Shown: piece after piece, positions 11,278 through 23,570 of the stretch
Position numbering within the stretch: the first letter of the stretch is position 1
Layout of the letters: each line of letters begins with the position of its first letter
Assembly (NCBI GenBank): GCA_023238725.1
Contig: CM041551.1
Location: 7,553,759-7,617,758 of the forward strand
Direction of reading: 5' to 3'
Source: Scortum barcoo
Taxonomy: Eukaryota > Chordata > Actinopteri > Centrarchiformes > Terapontidae
Length of the DNA: 64,000 nucleotides
Translations under genes and position numbers: made by a program
Notes under the pieces: generated by a model
Told to the model about the DNA's origin: nothing
What the model saw: only the letters and a program-made list of their open reading frames with translations
Databases searched by the model: none

Positions 11278-12068
11278 CCTAGAAAACAGGTAAATACAAG
11301 TTAGGAAAGGAGACGCAAACCGCTCTCTTCTGCTCCGGATCTCCCTCTCCTTTATTTGCACAATAACATCACGACAATAATAAACATTTCTCTCCCTAGT
11401 GCAAGTGTCTCTGGTTAAATGTCCATTTGTTGGTCCTCTGTCCCTGCTTTATCAATAAAGAGTGGCAACAGAAAAGAAAAGAAATAAATAATGACAAGTC
11501 AAATATACATTATGTCTCAATAGTATGGTTTTCCTTACTCTTGTCTCATTTCCAATTACATCACATCTTAACACAAAACTAATGTATTCACTCTTCTAAA
11601 CACATGTTGCTGCTTTGATGCTGGTTTGGACTGTCCCGCTCATCACTTAGGAGATACTCAATAAACTTACAATAATTCCTGTCTGATTAAAACTCAGATA
11701 TTATATACATTCAATTGGAACTTAAATAAGAAAACATATATGCCAGGTGTGCAGGGCCAAAGGAAGCTTAACTATTTAATTAAAATACACGTATTTTCAC
11801 AATAAAGTGATGCCATCACGCAAACTGCCTTTTTTTCCCGCCGAAACTAAGAACAAAGGCGGAGTTTTTAAAGTTATTAATTCGCCACAACAAAGTTCAA
11901 CTACATCATATATTCAGTATATATATATTAAACATAGTTACATAGTTTTGGTTATCTATTATTTTAAATTATTTTTGTGTCTTTTTTTCAGTGTACTTCA
12001 CCTAGAAAACAGGTAAATACAAGTTAGGAAAGGAGACGCGAACCGCACTCTTCTCCTCCGGATCTCCG
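11278..12068. repeat. Pair of direct repeats about 65 bp long, 720 bp apart
   Basis: A stretch beginning ctagaaaacaggtaaatac and ending near ctccggatctcc occurs at 11278-11345 and again at 12002-12068 with few differences. The DNA between has no coding signal. It may be a small non-autonomous retroelement or two copies of one repeat; I cannot classify it. GC-rich sequence follows to about 12150. Confidence 0.55.
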
Positions 12069-13422
12069 TCGGACCTCACAAGACGGAAGCGCCCCTGATC
12101 TAGGGACCCGGCGGCAACGCCGCGAGACTCATTGGTTCCGCTCTCTGATTTCATAATTAACTTCTAGTATTATTACAGATCGCGTATGTAGCTCTCTTCA
12201 GGACAACACAGACACAGGTCGGTTCTTTGGGACGGACGTTTATTGTTTCTACACTTTGTAGCATCCACTGGTCACGTTAATGATACACATAGTGCAAGTG
12301 AATTAGTAAAGACACATAGCATGTTAGTGAATGAAAGAAAGTACAACATGACGAAATAAAGTGCATTCACAACTTAATACACCGTTGGCCGCTTGTCATG
12401 AAAAGAGGTCTTTTAGTCTGTAAAATAAAATCTTCTGTGCTCTTTGCTAATAACTTCAATGCAACGAGTTTCTGTAGCATAGTAGCAGACGACGTCGCCT
12501 CTCGTTGGGCTGCATGCTGTGCATCAGCAATTTCCGCTGAAAAGTACAACAAAAACATTAGTTCCGGGGCAACACAAATAAACAGCTAACCCTTTCCTGT
12601 CACACAGGAATCGATCATATAAAGACCCATTTTAAACATATCGGACTCTAACCTTTCAACTATTACATGAACTTCATTATTTATGTATATATTTATTTAT
12701 CACATGAAATTATGAAATTGATAAGTGATGTATCATAAATAAACATTTTTGTAACTTCATTTACAGCGTATAATAATAAATAAATAAATAAATAAACAAA
12801 TTCCGATTTAGTTTTGAGTGTATCACACGTGCAGTAAATTTTTCATGCAAAACAATGACTCTGATCACAGACTGGTTTCTGTCACATTTGACCACCACTG
12901 GTACTGCTGAAAATCCTAAAAGAGAGCAGTTGTACAGTGAAGGATCAAGTCACAGAGTTTGTTGTTTAGGCCAAAGCTACAACTGATTTCACTTTGTATT
13001 CTAAAAGTGAAATCAGTTTCCATGAATGGTTTGTTCTCTATTCTGAAGTAGTATTTGTCGGTGTGACTTGTGAGTAAATTGTAAAATAAAGTGGTGCAGT
13101 TTTTCTGATGCAGGTTTCCAGTAATATTCATTGGATAGATGTTAACTGTCAGATTGCTGTTGAAAACCAAATTTTTTTCAATTTTTCCTAAACTTTGAGT
13201 AATATTTAATCCACACTCTGAAGGTTTCTCTCCTGTTGTCAAACTCTTGTCCTGTTGCAGCACTAAAGTTACATGGGATTAGCAAACAGGATCCACTCAG
13301 TGTTTCCATCTTCTTTGCCACACTTACAGCTGTAAAAAGAGCATCATGTTCATGTCAAGTAATAAAGAAATATTAAAGGTCAAAGTCGTCTACACTGAAA
13401 TGTGGATATTAAGAAAACAGAG

Positions 13423-13818
13423 TGTCATGGTTTGCTTCATGCCCTGTTGTTTCCCTGGTGTTTCTGCCCTGTGTTTCTTGTGTTCTGTGTTTCTTGTGTT
13501 CCTTCTTGTCTTTCGTTCCTTGTGTCCTGTGTCCTTATATTCACCTTCTCCAGTTCTGCTCACTTCCTGTTATTTTGTATTCCTTCCTCTCCTCACATGT
13601 GCCACTGCCACTTTCCTTCCTGCCCTTGTGTGTTTCTTGCCTCTTATTCTGCTCCACCCTTATTAGTTTCAGCTGTTCCCTGTTAGTCTCCTCACCGCTG
13701 CCCGTCTGTACCTGCCTGGTTAATCCATAAAAAATAAAAGAGTTCACCAACATCTACTCTGCCTCTGTCTCGTCTGCATTCTGGGTCCATCCTCACTTCA
13801 CCTTGCACATACCTGACC
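13423..13818 (+). mobile_element. Solo LTR of gypsy type, 396 bp
   Basis: Starts TGTCATGG and ends acctgacc (expected ..CCTGACA, one end base changed). It is flanked by a five-base target duplication, cagag, at 13418-13422 and 13819-13823. A paralogous uninterrupted stretch lies near 30690-30715. An ataaaag signal lies near 13733. It resembles the 570-bp LTR at 41155-41724 in composition and in the tail (ctactctgcctc, ctgggtcca). Short open frames within it are compositional. Confidence 0.8.
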
Positions 13819-14598
13819 CAGAGATCTACAGTAACATTTTGATCTATTCCCTTTCTGACACTGATAGAAAAAAATGAAGTTGGCACTTGAGACATTTTGC
13901 CAAATGACAAAGTTTCTCTTTATACTCAAATGTCTCAGGGTTTTGTCAGTGACTTGTAAATGACATAATGAGATAAGCTTTCACCACTTCTCTTTTACAC
14001 ACTTTAATTCATCAAACACACACTGATACACCTCGTGCTTTTAACATTTTATTGCATTTATAGCATCTTCAGCATGAAAACATCATCAACAAGCTTTTGA
14101 CACGATGAAATAACTAGAACCAACCAGAACAGATCAGTCAACAATTAACACTGAAACAACAGCCAATCAAAAGACAAACAGCAAATTGCATTGAAGAAGA
14201 CTCTAATCTTTTTATTTTTTAATAACAGTGAAAACTTTGATCAGTACAAACTATAAACATATCAAACAAACTCCAAGATGTTTTTTGGATTAATATAAAT
14301 CCTTCACACTTTGTCGCTCTATCAACTGAAATGTCTAATTTCAATCGTCCTTGTTCCTCTTTTGAAAGTAAATATTTTCACATACAAAGAAAAGGAAAAG
14401 AATGACCATAAGAATGACTAAATCAGCACAATCTTACACAAACTAAAGAAGAAGCTGCAGTACATTATGTTTGTGTCATCTTCCATAAAATAAAAGCATC
14501 TGTCCTGTTTGCTGTCCATCCTTTGTTCATCTCATCAGTCTTTCATATTCAACAATTAGAGGAACAAGAAATAGAGAAATAAAGTGTTTGTGGTGAAT

Positions 14599-15016
14599 GT
14601 GTGTCATGTCTCGTCGTGTTAAGTTTCATGTCTGTCTTGTGTTGTGTTTATTTCCTGTTCTGGTGTGTTTGTTTTATTTTGAAATACTAACCTTCCCTCT
14701 CGTTTCAGGTCCCTTAACTTCCTGCTATTGTGTGTTTTTCCACCATTGTGATTGTCTGCCCCACCCGGATTGTTTCCACCTGTTCCCCATTACCTCATGT
14801 GTATATATTGTTTACATTTCCCCTATCTTGTTACTAGATTGTAAATGTTGACCAGGAATGCTAGTGATAGCATGTTGTGGTATTCACTGATCAAGCCTCA
14901 AGCCAAGCAAAGAACCAAGAAACAGCCAAGCCTGTTTGTAAAATTGTTAAAAACCACCGTGAGAGTCCTGCTTTGGGGTTCACCTGTTCTCTGAGCTGAC
15001 TTAATAATGGTATTTT
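14599..15016 (+). mobile_element. LTR-like insertion in the 3' end of copy C
   Basis: Copy G runs continuously from its 3' untranslated region into the tail exon at 36085-36120, whereas here about 415 bp interrupt that place. The insert begins tgtcatgtctcg and ends near gagctgac, and its front resembles the LTR-like stretch before the gag fragment at about 32046. Exact ends and a target duplication are not clear. Confidence 0.55.
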
Positions 15017-15642
15017 TTTCCTCTCCTCCTTCATGATGCTTGAACCTCAATCACTCTGACATCGTCTGCCTCCTCTGTGTCCTGTGGATGTGAAACCACA
15101 CAGAGAGATGGTGTTAGTGCTCTGCAGTGAGTTTAATGCAGCTGAAAAGGAAATGCCAGCAGCACCTTGAGCTTGTCTTGGTAAATTCAGCCTAATGAAA
15201 TGATAAAATGTTAATTAAAGTTAAACATTAAACATTTTGAATACATCAAGAAGTCTTTATCTGCAAACAATCATTTCATAGAAACGTTTGTCTCACCACT
15301 CAAAGATGACCATTGTACTGCAGAGCATCAGGATTCCCAGGATCTTCACTGTAATGTAGACACACCCCCAAACTCTTGATTACCTGTAAGTAGACAGCAG
15401 AGTCACCTTCTCCTTAATGGAAAATGTTGTGGCTCAAAAACATGCTAAACTTTAGTTCCTTCTGTTAATCTCAAATATAAACTGACATCCTGATCAAACT
15501 TGTACATCATAAACAACAACCTGCAGAACATTGGTCGTTCTCCATAATGCAAAATAAAAATGTCTCACATGAAACACTGAGAGTCAAAGTGATTCAGCTG
15601 AAATGCTTTCAGAGCATCTTTGCATGACTGAGTTCTCACAAA

Positions 15643-16270
15643 ACTGACATTTAAAGTAAAAACAACACTACAAGTGAAGCTCATGATATTTGGTCAAAGA
15701 ATTAAGTGGTGGAAAAATGAATGATTTGACATGATGGTGGCAACCGATCAAAAGTCAGAGGATTATCAAAGCTTTTACAGTCCATCATCAAGTGCACATA
15801 CATGTGTGAATCAGATTTTATGGCAGTCCATCCATTTGATGTTGAGACGTTCACTCAGGACTACAAATGTCAACCACATGGTGGTGCCAGAGGAAAGGTC
15901 GAGGAATGCAATGGTACTCTTTTTGAAGGCACCTGTACTTGAGTATATCCATTTTTGTGTTACTTTATACTTCTATTCTTCTACATTTTAGAGTGAATTG
16001 TTGTACTAAAGGTTGCTAAACACAACAAGAAACACAAACATTAGACAGAGATCAGTGTGCATCTTTAGGTTCAGTGTTGGTATGTTTGTATTTAAAGTGC
16101 TTATATATCACTGATTGTGATTGTTTGAGATTCAGACTTAACCAAAAAAGTCGGCTTCATGTATAATTTCATCACTGTGGAAAATCCTCATCATGATACA
16201 GTGAAAGTCTCTTGGGCCATCCTGTGAAGTCACTAAAAATAACACATTAATATCCAAGAAGTACATGCAG
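15643..16270. repeat. Second copy of the repeat block at 10407-11205
   Basis: It lies where copy C should have its C2-set exons, so it takes the place of the lost ectodomain. No coding signal beyond a short open frame also present in the other copy. Confidence 0.75.
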
Positions 16271-17761
16271 TATATTTCTCTCAGACACGCAAAACAATGA
16301 CTGATCACTGGCCAGTTTCTGTCACATTTGACCACCACTGATACTGCTGAAAATCCTCCAGAAGAACAGTTTTACAGTTAAGGTTTGAGTCACAGAGTGT
16401 TGTCAGGTTTCCAGTAATATTCATTGGATAGAACTGTTCCACTACTGTGGAAAACCACACTGTTTGGATTCTGGTCAAAATAGGGACCATTTTTAATCCA
16501 CACTCGTGTTGTCAAACTCTTGTCCTGTTGCAGCTCTAAAGTTACATGGGATTAGTAAACAGGATCCACTCAGTGCTTCCATCTTCTTCGGTGCAGTAAT
16601 CAAGAGGCCTGACTTCTGAGGACAAGCAGCTGAAGCACCTGTAAAAGCAGACTTGATTAATATAATGTGGAACAATTGCATATATAAAAAAAAGACAAAA
16701 TATACTTTGGTAGCAGCATGTTGCATGTGTAGCCAACAATTCTAGAATGATTATAGTAAAATATAATTACTGAGGGAACCTGAAAGAAAGACAGCACAGT
16801 AGTAAGTAACATGCTGGCTGTCACCATGTTCACACACAGGACTGCAACTACACAATGATGCAGTAACTTTTATACCTGGAAACTACAAATCAGAAAGACA
16901 AGAAGAAAGATCAGAAAATTATCAAGTTAAAAATGAGAGCGACAATTAGATTCTTACGTTGGTGATTTTGAAATAATAATAAAAAAAAAAGTAACTTTGT
17001 GGAAACGCTGTGGACAGAGAGTATTATTTCTCTAATTGTCCCCATAACTGACAGGGATTTCTTGTAGGATGACATTTCTCTTTGTGACTGTATGTGTGTG
17101 TTTGTGAATGTTTGGAGAACTGCAAGAGTAATTTCAAAAATTGAGCTAAACATGTATGGCCTCTTCATGGCCAACAGTCTGGCCTAGTGCTTAAATCATG
17201 AATAACCACTGAGACTGGTAAATGATCAGTGCAAAAACTAATGTTAGATCCAAAGTAAAATAACTCTGTGACAGTGAGAGAAGAGTGTCTGACTGGTGGT
17301 AAGAGGGGCGCAGCGCTGAGGGGAACAAAGGGGACTGTGTATAAAGGGCCCTCGTGTGAGCATGGTCCCTATAAATACTAGAATGAATAGCCGTGAATGG
17401 ATGTGGGTGAAAAACATGTATACAAAAGAGGAAAAGGAAGTAAATTCCAACCAGTAATCAAAGTATTATAAAAGTATTAAAAATAAAAGAAATTATTCAT
17501 TTCGAGTCATCATAATGAGATTTATTTGTCTTGATGCAAACATGAACAGCTTGATAATTGATATAGAAAAGCTGCAGGATGTGAAGGCTTTCAGGTTCCC
17601 TTTTTGAAGTGTAGGCACTGAAAAGACATTTCCCAGTCCATGCTCCAGTATCTTTTTCTGCATTAAGTAACATGAAAAAGACGGCATCTAAAATAAAATA
17701 AAATTATACTTAAAGTGGATCCTATTCAACGGTTATCTGTGTTTTTACACACACACAACTC

Positions 17762-20406
17762 TCATTTTTTCTTCACTTGAGCATAGAGGTCCTCTGGGCC
17801 GTCAGCAGTCTGTGTTAAGTTGTTTGCTGGCTGGGACACTTTGACCTGTGCATACAGCGTATCCTGCTGCTGTCCACTGTCCTGCACCGAGCCAGAGGAC
17901 GCTTCAGCTCTTTGCTTGGAGAAGTCGATCTCTCCATAGTGGATGTCTTCTTCCTTTTCTTCTGTTTTTCTTGCTGGTTCTTTATCAGTCAGCTCATCAC
18001 CTGTTTGACTCTGCAAAAACATGAAATGTTGTGAGTAGCTGGATGTGGACCGTCATCTGGACTTGGAGTCGGGATCCAGCTGCTGGACACAGCAACAAAA
18101 AATTTTATATGGTGTCACAGAAGAGCTCAAAATGAACTGTCTGCTCTTCTGTGGGTTTTTCATACAGTCATCAACCACAGTGGGCTCAGCAGGAGACTTT
18201 GTCACATATGTTGTGTTTCTTCACATTTTTACTGACAAAGAACCTCTCATAGATATTTAGAATATTTAGAGTGCAGTGCTGTAAATTTTAGCATTTTCTC
18301 ACCTGAGTCAGTTGTTGAGTTGAATGTGTCGACTTTGACCGCCTCAGACACACAAGAGTGCTGTAAAATAAACCACCAGCGAGAAATCAGGTCATACAGT
18401 GAATATAGAAAATTTGCTCTTTTAGATGTTGGTGCAAAGATGTAAAAGCACATCATATAATAATCTGTGCCCTCATCTTGATGTGGACTTAGGTGAAACT
18501 TCAGTCCATGAAGGTGAGTCATATTGGCTGCTTTCATTTGTGATACTGACCAAACACAGACAATCAGGAAGATGAGTGCAATGATCCCAATGACTCCTCC
18601 AAGAACTGCCTCCCATCGTACAGATCCATCAGGCTGTCCTTCTCATAGACAACAAACCAAAGAGAAATGATTACCACATTATTCTCAAGTCTGCATATAT
18701 TTATACTGATGCATAAAATATTTTATCCAACATTAATTTCTCCTCTTTCACTACTGAACGTAGCGTGGTTATTTACCGTCAAAAGTCAGATGAATCACTG
18801 ATGAGGTTTGTTGACCGAGATCATTTGTGGCCACACAGTAATAATCTCCTCCTTCTGTTGCATTAAAGCTGTAAATCTGTCCTTCAGATACTTTCATGGG
18901 TCCATCTGTGCTGGTCTTGAACCAGGTGAAGCGACTGACGGGAGGCTTGGCTCTGCTGGAGCAGGTCAGGTTCACCCAGCTACCTGCTGACACCAAAGCT
19001 GATGGACTGATGGACACTGAGGTGTCCTTGGGGGCATCTGAGGAAAATGTGAGATTAAAGTTATTGATTACAATCAGCTGACATCCCATGAATCATCATG
19101 TGCTGACAGGATCCAACAACAAACTCTGGTTGTCTCACATGAAACACTGAGAGTCTTTGTCTCCTCTGCTGTCTTGACACCTTCTTTCACAGGATATGTG
19201 GCAGAACAGGTAATGTTGTATCCATCATGTTTGTCTGTCAGAGTGATGTTCTTCTGGATTTTAGTTGTAAAGTTTTGATCTGTGTTTTCCTCTATTTTGT
19301 TGTGAGAGTGTTGTTGGAGATTCCAGGTGAGTTTAGGAGGGGAGTGTGGACAGGGAGTGAGAGCTGAGCAGGTTATAGTGACAGACTCCTTCTCCTTCAG
19401 ATCACCTGAGATCTCAATTCTGGGGCTCGCAGGAGAATCTGTGGTTTTAATTCAAACATATTTAATACAAATATTACAGAAATACAAAAACATACTCAAA
19501 ATAACAACAAACACTTATTCAGCCTTAAAACAACAAAGTTGACACTGAAGCTAACTTTTTTTTGTTTTCAGTTCAATTTGACCATTTTAATGTCAAAGTG
19601 TAAAAACAGATTTGGATAACTGAGAATTTAAATTAATGATGAAATTGTCACAATGAAAAAAGTGTGTTGTTAAGGACAAAGCTGATTTAAATCTAAATAA
19701 TTTCATTATACAAAACTTTCTTACCTTTAACTGATATCTGAAGAGGATCACAAGAAGCTGTTGCCATGAATGGTTTGTTCTCTATTCTGAAGTAGTATGT
19801 GTCGAGTGTAATTTCTGAGTAAATTGTAAAATAAAGTGGTGCAGTTTTTCTCATGCAGGTTTCCAGTAATATTCATTGTATAGATGTTAACTGTCTGAGT
19901 GCTGTTGAAAACCACATTGTTTCGATTTTTCGTCAACCTGGAGTCATTTTTAATCCACACTCCGAAGGTTTCTCTTCTGCTGTGAAACTCTTCTTGTCCT
20001 TTTTCAGCACTAAAGTTACATGGGATTAGCAAACAGGATCCACTCAGTGCTTCCATCTTCTTTGGTGCAGTAATGAAGAGGTGTGCTGTCTCTGTACAAG
20101 CAGCCGATGCACCTGTAAAAGCAGACTCATGATCAACATGAAGAGAAAGTTCATGATACACAAACTACAGTTCAGCAGCATGTTTGGTCCTTTTTCTGTC
20201 CTTTTAACGATGTCAGTATAAAACATTTGACTTTGCAGTCAGGACATGAAGAGCTGGAAAAAGTAAGTCTATCTGCACTGCTCTTTCTGCTTTGTTTCTA
20301 AATGAAGTCCAAACTGTAAATGATGAACGTCTCCAAATCAAAGTGAGTGAACAAACAGCTCACCTGAAAGAAAGAAGACACTCAGTAACATGTTGGCTGT
20401 CACCAT
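17762..20406 (-). CDS. Siglec-like receptor D, inhibitory type, nearly intact
   Basis: Exons on the minus strand: leader 20406-20364, V-set 20112-19725, D2 19438-19139, D3 19037-18777, transmembrane 18641-18551 (EAVLGGVIGIIALIFLIVCVW), juxtamembrane 18342-18303 (RSKSTHSTQQLTQ) and tail 18010-17762. All exon phases fit. It would be a type I receptor of roughly 455 residues: a signal peptide, one V-set and two C2-set domains, then a tail with IHYGEI (ITIM), TLYAQV (ITSM-like) and DLYAQV near the end. Known Siglecs of this class recruit SHP-1/SHP-2 to such motifs and dampen leukocyte signalling. The V-set has GSCLLIPC and KNCTTLFYN; the arginine strand is present but follows a one-base insertion near 19800, the only frame lesion found. 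D2 and D3 are exactly 300 and 261 bases. Confidence 0.85.
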
Positions 20407-20459
20407 ATTCACACACAGGACTGCAACCACACTCATCACCTGGATTTGCAAACACAATA

Positions 20460-23400
20460 ATGCAGTAACTATTACAAAGAATGTAAGTACCTACAAACAG
20501 TATCTCTACTTAAAATTTTCGTGTTCACACAAACCCACACCATACCACCAGGATTCGCTTCGTTATAAGTAGCAATCACTTAACGTCTTTTAAAATATAG
20601 TTTAAAATATGACATTTAAATTAAATTCTAAATAATACCACAGAAATTTCTGTTATTTCAACTTAAGTTAAATGCTACTTTTTTGGTGGAGTTCATGAAG
20701 GGTAGCAAAATGAAATAAATGTATTCTCTAAAAATCTGTCATGTCATTAAAAGTTTTGTCTTACCAGACAAGCCAAAGTCAGAAAAAGAGCAGCAATGAG
20801 CTCCTTTGACGGATGATGAAGTGATCATACTGGAGGCATGCAGCACAACAATAAGCAACTTCCCTATTTAGCTGTTGTAATTTGAAACTACCTCAATTTC
20901 CTGTGTTTCCAGACTACAGAGAAAATCCATTTGGTGTTGTTGTGCAGTTGCTAAACTGACCAGAGTGGTTTACAGTAACAGCGAACATACCAGATATTGG
21001 CACATTTACTGCTCACATGCTGTATTTGTCATGACATAACCCTGAAACACTGATTAAGATACTCTAAAACTGATTCTTCATCACTGTTCATCTCAACTAA
21101 TTATTTCATAAGCCTTCCATTGTTGCAGCTTCCTCACAGTGCCTGGAGCCCTTTGTGTGCAGTACATCTTCCTAAATTTCAACTTCTCTGTTAATTCCTG
21201 GATAAATGACAAAATCATCTCAACCCAACTAACCACCTATGGGAGATTTGGACCAACATCAACAAAACATCAAATGAAAGAATATCTTTTGGAAGATGTT
21301 GGACCAGGGTTGTGTTTACCTGGCTCTAAAACCTGCAGCGAATGTTGTCCTGCAATTTCTGCTGACATGAAATGTAAAAAGTGTGCGCATATTTTTATGA
21401 CAAAGTTGTTTAAATCAGGAGTGACTTAACTGAAAATAAGCTTGCAAACAAATTAAAACAAGAAATTGGTGGTGGTGTAGGGGAGCTGAAGATCTGGTTG
21501 GAGGTGAAAGGAGGGAAGAGGGTCACACTGATTTGACTGAAATGACAACTGACAGTAGCAGGAAAGAGGGACAGTTTTAACAAGATGGGCCACAGAGGTC
21601 ATGGCAAAAACATGATAGGTTTAATTCAAAGTGTAAAGTGCCCATGGTCAGCTGCTAAAATGAAAAAGCAGTCTTCCCCACTGAAGTTCCACTAAGCTTC
21701 ATAAACTGTGCCTCTGTCATTGACTGACAGTGCAGTAAATGTCATGTGGTTGGTTTTATTGTACAACACTGCAACAACAACTCACGTCCAACGTCACCTG
21801 AAAGTCCAGGCAAAGTGTCTTTCAGCAAGATGCTGAACCCTGTACGTGCTTCTGTGCAATTTCATTATGAGTATTTCACAAAGTCAAGTGTAAACACATT
21901 GGAAAATTAAAAAGCAAAGCACATGAATCCAACATGTAGACATAAGAGCCTGCTCAAAGTTCACAGGAGGAGGCTGAAGTGCCTCTCCTATGAAGAGAAA
22001 TTAATACATACATCGAACATAGGCCAATATTTAGTATAGATCACAGATCAGATTTGTATTTGGGTTTTATTGAGTTATTATCTTATTCAGTAGTATCCTT
22101 TCAATACATATTGCTGTAGTTGTGTTTTTGTCTTCACGTACAGTTGAAATGGATTTAATTTCGAATGAACTTATTAAATGGACTGTTGCTATTAGTGTTT
22201 AGATTTCAACAGTAAAATGTCCCCATCTTAAAAAAATTTCAAAGAATTTAAAGCCTCCGACAGCATCCAAGTATTCTCCATATCATATATTTATGTCAAG
22301 ATAAGCAACAATTAGCATCTTTAGCTATTTTTTATTATCAGTTTAACACAGAAAAACTCAACTAACCAGCTTCAGGGAGCATTTTTGATCAGTTTCGATT
22401 GACTAATGACCAAACAAGCCCGATTAAAATCTTAATTCCAATCTAAATCCTTATTGATGCACAGAAATAGCTGGCAGCAGTTTTTCTCAACTGAGCCCCG
22501 CCGGCTTCAAACCAGTGAGAACCAGCAGAGGCAAAAAGGAAATCATGAATTCTCTCATGTGAAGTAACAGAAATGCAATAACAAGAGTGTTTTTATGTAA
22601 GCCCTCATCAATCATACTGTAGACAATACATTTTCAGGGCCTTTAGAGAGACATTGGAAACATCTTAGGTGCCCTTATAGACAGATTCCCTTTACTGCAC
22701 CAAGGGTTTTTTGTTTTGTACCACCAAAGAAGTGATAACAGTTAGACGAGTGAAGTAATCTGTGTGCAGAAAATATTTCAAGGTCCCTGGACCATTAGGG
22801 GATCCTTAACAAAATTAATTAGATTAAATCAAGTATCATTCCATCTAGAATTAGCAGTAAATAGTGATATTGGCTTAACACCAAGGTAAGCTTTTACGGT
22901 AGCATATGACTACCACAGAGGCTTTGCAAGTGCCGTGTTGGCTCATGCAACCGCTCTGTCTGATCAGGTTGATGGCCTCTTGGTGGTTCCTCAGAAATGT
23001 GTAAATTTAAAATAGTACACTGAGACACAGAGTCGCAGTTACAGTGAAATTTGGAAATAGCATGACTGCAACTTCCTTTAATTTAGACGTTCTTTATTAA
23101 AACAGACATGACTACAGAAAGAAATGCATTCACTTTAAGTCAGCAGGGTCTTTTAAAACAGCTCTCCATCTGAAAATACACACCAGGAACACGCCCAGTT
23201 TACTGTGTTGCAAATAGTAATAAACAGCATCTTCAGTGCTTTAAAATGATATTTAATGTAAGATCGGTACAGAAACCAGTTAAGAATATTTAAACAAACT
23301 TTCAGGTAAATTCCTGTTGATTAATGTTGTCCAAATATGATTAATAAATATGATGCATGTTATGTGAGCAAATCAGCTATCTGTGGTGAAAAGGTATTTT

Positions 23401-23540
23401 TAGATCTATGGACAGAAGGCAAACTGATTAAAAAAAAAAAAAAAAAAAACATGTCATACTTTAAATGTCATGCCATTAACTGCAGATAGTGGAAAAAAAA
23501 AACATTACCATGGAACAGTAAGAATAATAAAAGAACAATA
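20460..23540. other. Spacer between copies D and E
   Basis: Non-coding as far as I can see. It contains the probable promoter side of copy D (splice donor complement near 20762) and AT-rich DNA. Its equivalent is 38990-42420. A 96-residue open frame at 21139-21429 is cut to 76 in the other copy and looks like chance. Confidence 0.6.
22901..22927 (+). other. 27-bp segment inverted relative to the sister block
   Basis: After acggt and before aagtgcc this block reads agcatatgactacc and on to ggctttgc. The sister block at 41993-42019 holds the exact reverse complement between the same flanks. Confidence 0.9.
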
Positions 23541-23570
23541 GTTTATAAAAAAGACACGTCATTGATACAA

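Larger units (their letters stand above)
9530..13318 (-). pseudogene. Siglec-like receptor B, fragment with a D2-D3 exon fusion
   Basis: Pieces on the minus strand: a V-set fragment at 13318-13015, a fused D2-D3 exon 10312-9878, an extra Ig remnant 9780-9678, and only the first ten codons of a transmembrane exon at 9583-9552, where it breaks into D3-flanking intron. The V fragment keeps YYFRIEN but lacks both the normal acceptor side and the donor, and its frame is broken mid-exon. No membrane segment, tail or leader is present. The stretch 9551-10150 duplicates 6598-7220 of copy A. Confidence 0.8.
13975..16827 (-). pseudogene. Siglec-like receptor C, activating-type remnant
   Basis: Pieces on the minus strand: degraded leader 16827 downward, V-set fragment 16638 to about 16385 with internal deletions that remove the YYFRIEN strand, transmembrane exon 15383-15297 and tail exon 15081-15031, followed by a 3' region shared with copy G (13975-14590 and 35490-36085). 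Both C2 exons and the juxtamembrane exon are missing. The transmembrane exon is one base shorter than in G, which breaks the frame. The tail reads DTEEADDVRVIEVQAS with Asp where G has the only tyrosine. An LTR-like insert lies directly 3' of the tail. Confidence 0.8.

Noticed and set aside
13346..13730. Open frames rich in Cys, Phe, Leu and Ser at 13346-13730 and 41154-41738
   Set aside because: They lie inside LTRs with T- and C-rich composition, overlap in several frames, and match no family.
21139..21429. 96-residue open frame also found at 39673-39903
   Set aside because: Its presence in both blocks comes from the duplication. The second copy is shortened by an indel, there is no family motif, and no splice context supports it.
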